Shown: in pieces, positions 4,011 to 6,113 of the stretch | Numbering within the stretch: the first letter of the stretch is position 1 | Layout of the letters: each line of letters opens with the position of its first letter | DNA from: Thermoplasmatota archaeon | GTDB taxonomy: Archaea; Thermoplasmatota; Penumbrarchaeia; Penumbrarchaeales; Penumbrarchaeaceae | Assembly: GCA_030595585.1 (NCBI GenBank) | Contig: JAUVCY010000125.1 | Span: 1-6,113 of the forward strand | Reading direction: 5' to 3' | Length of the DNA stretch: 6,113 nt | Program-made: the position numbers and the translations under genes | Notes under the pieces: model-generated | Seen by the model: the letters and a program-made list of their open reading frames with translations, nothing else | Told to the model about the DNA's origin: nothing | The model's database searches: none

Positions 4011-6113
4011 ATGAGATGTTTGAAAGTGATGGAACGTGTGACCTTCAGGTCCAGGACGCTCAGGGCCCTACTCACCATCGCCATCTTGATGCCGTCATTA
4101 CTGGGGCTTATCTCCCAGGTGGATGCTACCGTAACGCCGACCGACCCCACCTCCCTTATACTCTCCAATCAGAGGACGCATGAGAACTCTACCGGGGTGC
4201 CCATCTTCGGATTCAGGGCGAACTCCTCCGGGTCAGACACGCTGACCCAGTTTCAGCTCACGTTCCAGAACCAGGGAGGGTTCACCATGTCCGATATAAG
4301 GGGATTGACCACATCCTCACTCACATCCGGCGTCGGCCTCTACAGGGACGACGGGAATGTGGACGACGCACTGGACACTGCGGATACGCCAATATCGTTC
4401 TCATCATTCTACATCTCATCCAACACGGCGATCATGAACCTTTCCGAATCGGTCCCGTCCACCGTGACCGGGTCCTATCACTGGATAGTGATCGTCAGGA
4501 CCTCTGCGACCATAGGGTTGACGAATTCGTTCATCTGCCACCTGAATACGGGGGCCATATCATATTCCGATGGGTCCTCCTCCCCGGCGTCGCAGGCGGT
4601 TTCCACCCGGACGCTGATAGCGTACTATCAGAAGGCCGTATACCTGGGAAGCGGGAGTACCATCCCGATCGGCGAGGAGGGGTCCAACACGGACAGCGTC
4701 GCCGTTCAGGCGCTCAAGTTGACCGCGGGTAGAACGGGATTTGAGTCCATCTCCATGCTCTCCGTTGAGCTGAGGGGTGTCAGCGGTTTCGACCCCGCGG
4801 TGGACCTCGCCCCCCTGAACCCCTCATCCGGGAGGATGGGCGTTTCACTCTATCTCGACGACGGCCCCACATCGCCCGACATCTGGGACCCCTCCGAGGA
4901 CACCCAGATCCGGCCCAACGCGATATCCACTGTGGGCCTGGGCTCAGGATACCTGGTCAACCTGACCATGAACAGGACCGGGGCCAACGTACCTCTTCTA
5001 CCCTCTCAACCGCTGGGGAACTACGACATGTTCATCGCGGTATCCACCTCCTCATCCGTGGGCAACAGGGATCGGTTCTTCACCACCATCCCCTCGTTCG
5101 GGATAGAGATATTCGGAAAGGACAACACTACGTCTCGCCTTCTGCTCTCCTCCAACAGGTCGCGTGACATCATGGCGGACACGCTTCCACCGGACCTGTC
5201 GACCTGCACGCTCACCATCACCTCCGATGACCCCGCATATTTTCACAGTGAGGATACCGACCTCTCCGGAACCGACCGGGTGTTCTACAACAGCGTCCCT
5301 CTTCAGGGTCAGGGCCAGACCATAACAGTGAGGTTTTCGGGCTTCACCGAGGATAACCCCTACAGGCTGATCGGCGAGGCCGCCTTCAATCGACGGCCGT
5401 CCGGACCCATTGATTTCACCAGGTCCACGACCCAGTCGGTCTCCTACGCCATCACGTCGGGGAACGATGCAAGCAGCCCCCTTACCTTCACACTCCAGGA
5501 CGAACTGGGACACTCCACCTCCTGGGATGTCGATTTCGTGGAAGATAACAGCCCACCGGACGTTTCCGATATCGTCATGGGTGACGATTCGCTCTACATA
5601 GATACCGTTCTGTTGCAAGGCGAGATCTATTTCAGGCCGGTGATGTTCATCACGGAACATTTCTGGATCTCCGGATCCTCGTCCGAACCCGCGGGAGGAT
5701 CGGGACTGGACAGGGTGGAGTTCGAGCACGAGCCCTCCCTCGCCTCGGGGCCGACAACCGATCTGACCCCGGCCACGTGGAACGGGTCCTACGGGGTGGA
5801 CAATAGATCGGAGGCGGTGGATTCGCCGCTTCGCATAATGGTCCACGACAACGTGGGGAACCAGAGGGTGCTGGTATACGATTATATCAGGGTGAACACC
5901 AACCCCACCGTCACCTTCATCAATCCATCCACGACCGGGATGAACGTCTCCGGGGTTTTCCCTGTAGCCGTGCAGGCCTCGGCCGACGCCCCCCTGGGAG
6001 GGGTGGAGTTCAGCTCGGACCAGGGGGCCAGCTATCAGAAGATGGTGAGGCAGGGCAGCTACTACAGATACGATTGGGACACGCTTTCCGAGCTGGAGGG
6101 GCCAAGGGCACTC
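4011..6113 (+). CDS. Large secreted or surface protein with duplicated Asp-loop domains and Ig-like domain (3' truncated)
   Basis: The frame is open from a stop at 3918-3920 to the window end with no stop, giving at least 701 residues from ATG 4011. The N-terminus is a signal sequence: basic RSRTLR, a hydrophobic core LLTIAILMPSLLGLI, then QVDATVTP with likely cleavage near VDA. Two similar beta-rich regions each carry an Asp loop: GVGLYRDDGNVDDALDTAD (107-125) and GVSLYLDDGPTSPDIWD (277-293). Further beta-rich sequence follows. From about 632 (PTVTFINPSTTGMNVSG) the pattern resembles bacterial Ig-like (Big) domains, cut off at the end. There are ten N-x-S/T sequons and very few cysteines. 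ATG 4011 is chosen for GGTG six bases upstream; 3996 and 4029 are alternatives. This suggests an exported cell-envelope protein, possibly membrane-anchored at the missing C-terminus. Its specific function is not recognisable. Confidence 0.85.
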   Translation, partial: MRCLKVMERVTFRSRTLRALLTIAILMPSLLGLISQVDATVTPTDPTSLILSNQRTHENSTGVPIFGFRANSSGSDTLTQFQLTFQNQGGFTMSDIRGLTTSSLTSGVGLYRDDGNVDDALDTADTPISFSSFYISSNTAIMNLSESVPSTVTGSYHWIVIVRTSATIGLTNSFICHLNTGAISYSDGSSSPASQAVSTRTLIAYYQKAVYLGSGSTIPIGEEGSNTDSVAVQALKLTAGRTGFESISMLSVELRGVSGFDPAVDLAPLNPSSGRMGVSLYLDDGPTSPDIWDPSEDTQIRPNAISTVGLGSGYLVNLTMNRTGANVPLLPSQPLGNYDMFIAVSTSSSVGNRDRFFTTIPSFGIEIFGKDNTTSRLLLSSNRSRDIMADTLPPDLSTCTLTITSDDPAYFHSEDTDLSGTDRVFYNSVPLQGQGQTITVRFSGFTEDNPYRLIGEAAFNRRPSGPIDFTRSTTQSVSYAITSGNDASSPLTFTLQDELGHSTSWDVDFVEDNSPPDVSDIVMGDDSLYIDTVLLQGEIYFRPVMFITEHFWISGSSSEPAGGSGLDRVEFEHEPSLASGPTTDLTPATWNGSYGVDNRSEAVDSPLRIMVHDNVGNQRVLVYDYIRVNTNPTVTFINPSTTGMNVSGVFPVAVQASADAPLGGVEFSSDQGASYQKMVRQGSYYRYDWDTLSELEGPRAL

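Noticed and set aside
3962..4183. 73-residue + strand frame MQSGVCLATAW... over the surface-gene leader
   Set aside because: It overlaps the signal-peptide region of the long frame in another phase, has no ribosome site, and its protein lacks recognisable features; the hairpin explains its start region.
5052..5846. 264-residue minus-strand open frame within the surface-protein gene
   Set aside because: It lies opposite a well-supported long coding frame, its translation is Arg/Gly/Val-rich without hydrophobic or motif structure, and no ribosome site or promoter is visible. Long antisense frames are expected with G/C-ending codons.

Overview
The window looks archaeal, probably euryarchaeal and perhaps Thermoplasmatota-like. 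The support is AGG-dominated arginine codons, AT-rich TTTAAAT-type promoter boxes behind purine-rich BRE-like sequence, GGTGAT-type Shine-Dalgarno sites, an archaeal-type intramembrane site-2 protease, a long archaeal FKBP, and a partial gene resembling the DUF5591 part of archaeosine synthase. The lineage is an inference and was not tested by any search.

Layout, all genes on the + strand. (1) Positions 1-486 hold the 3' end of a probable DUF5591/ArcS-like protein. (2) Seven bases later starts an M50 site-2 protease (494-2527, 677 aa) with HELGH and LDGG motifs and an unusual ~270-residue C-terminal ectodomain; the spacing suggests one transcript. (3) A 327-bp AT-rich intergenic region (2528-2854) follows. 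It is dense in structure: five CTCTTA copies spaced about 40 bp or a multiple, a perfect 11-bp-arm dyad followed by a T9 tract, a promoter-like box, and a GC-rich leader that can form two mutually exclusive hairpins. (4) A 299-aa SlyD/FKBP26-type peptidyl-prolyl isomerase (2855-3754) starts at TTG and ends in an acidic-His then lysine-rich tail. It is closed by a strong 12-bp hairpin terminator. (5) A 256-bp gap with a promoter-like box and a leader hairpin leads to a large secreted or surface protein. That reading frame runs off the end (4011-6113+, at least 701 aa), with a signal sequence, two copies of an Asp-rich loop domain and an Ig-like domain at the cut end.

The three downstream genes could all bear on protein folding and the cell envelope: membrane protease, folding helper, and exported beta-rich protein. 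Only the ArcS-like/protease pair is close enough to suggest co-transcription. No mobile element, CRISPR array, tRNA or rRNA was seen. The parts that ordinary annotation does not explain are the repeat- and dyad-rich intergenic region at 2566-2850, the paired hairpins inside the FKBP tail, and the duplicated domain of the surface protein.
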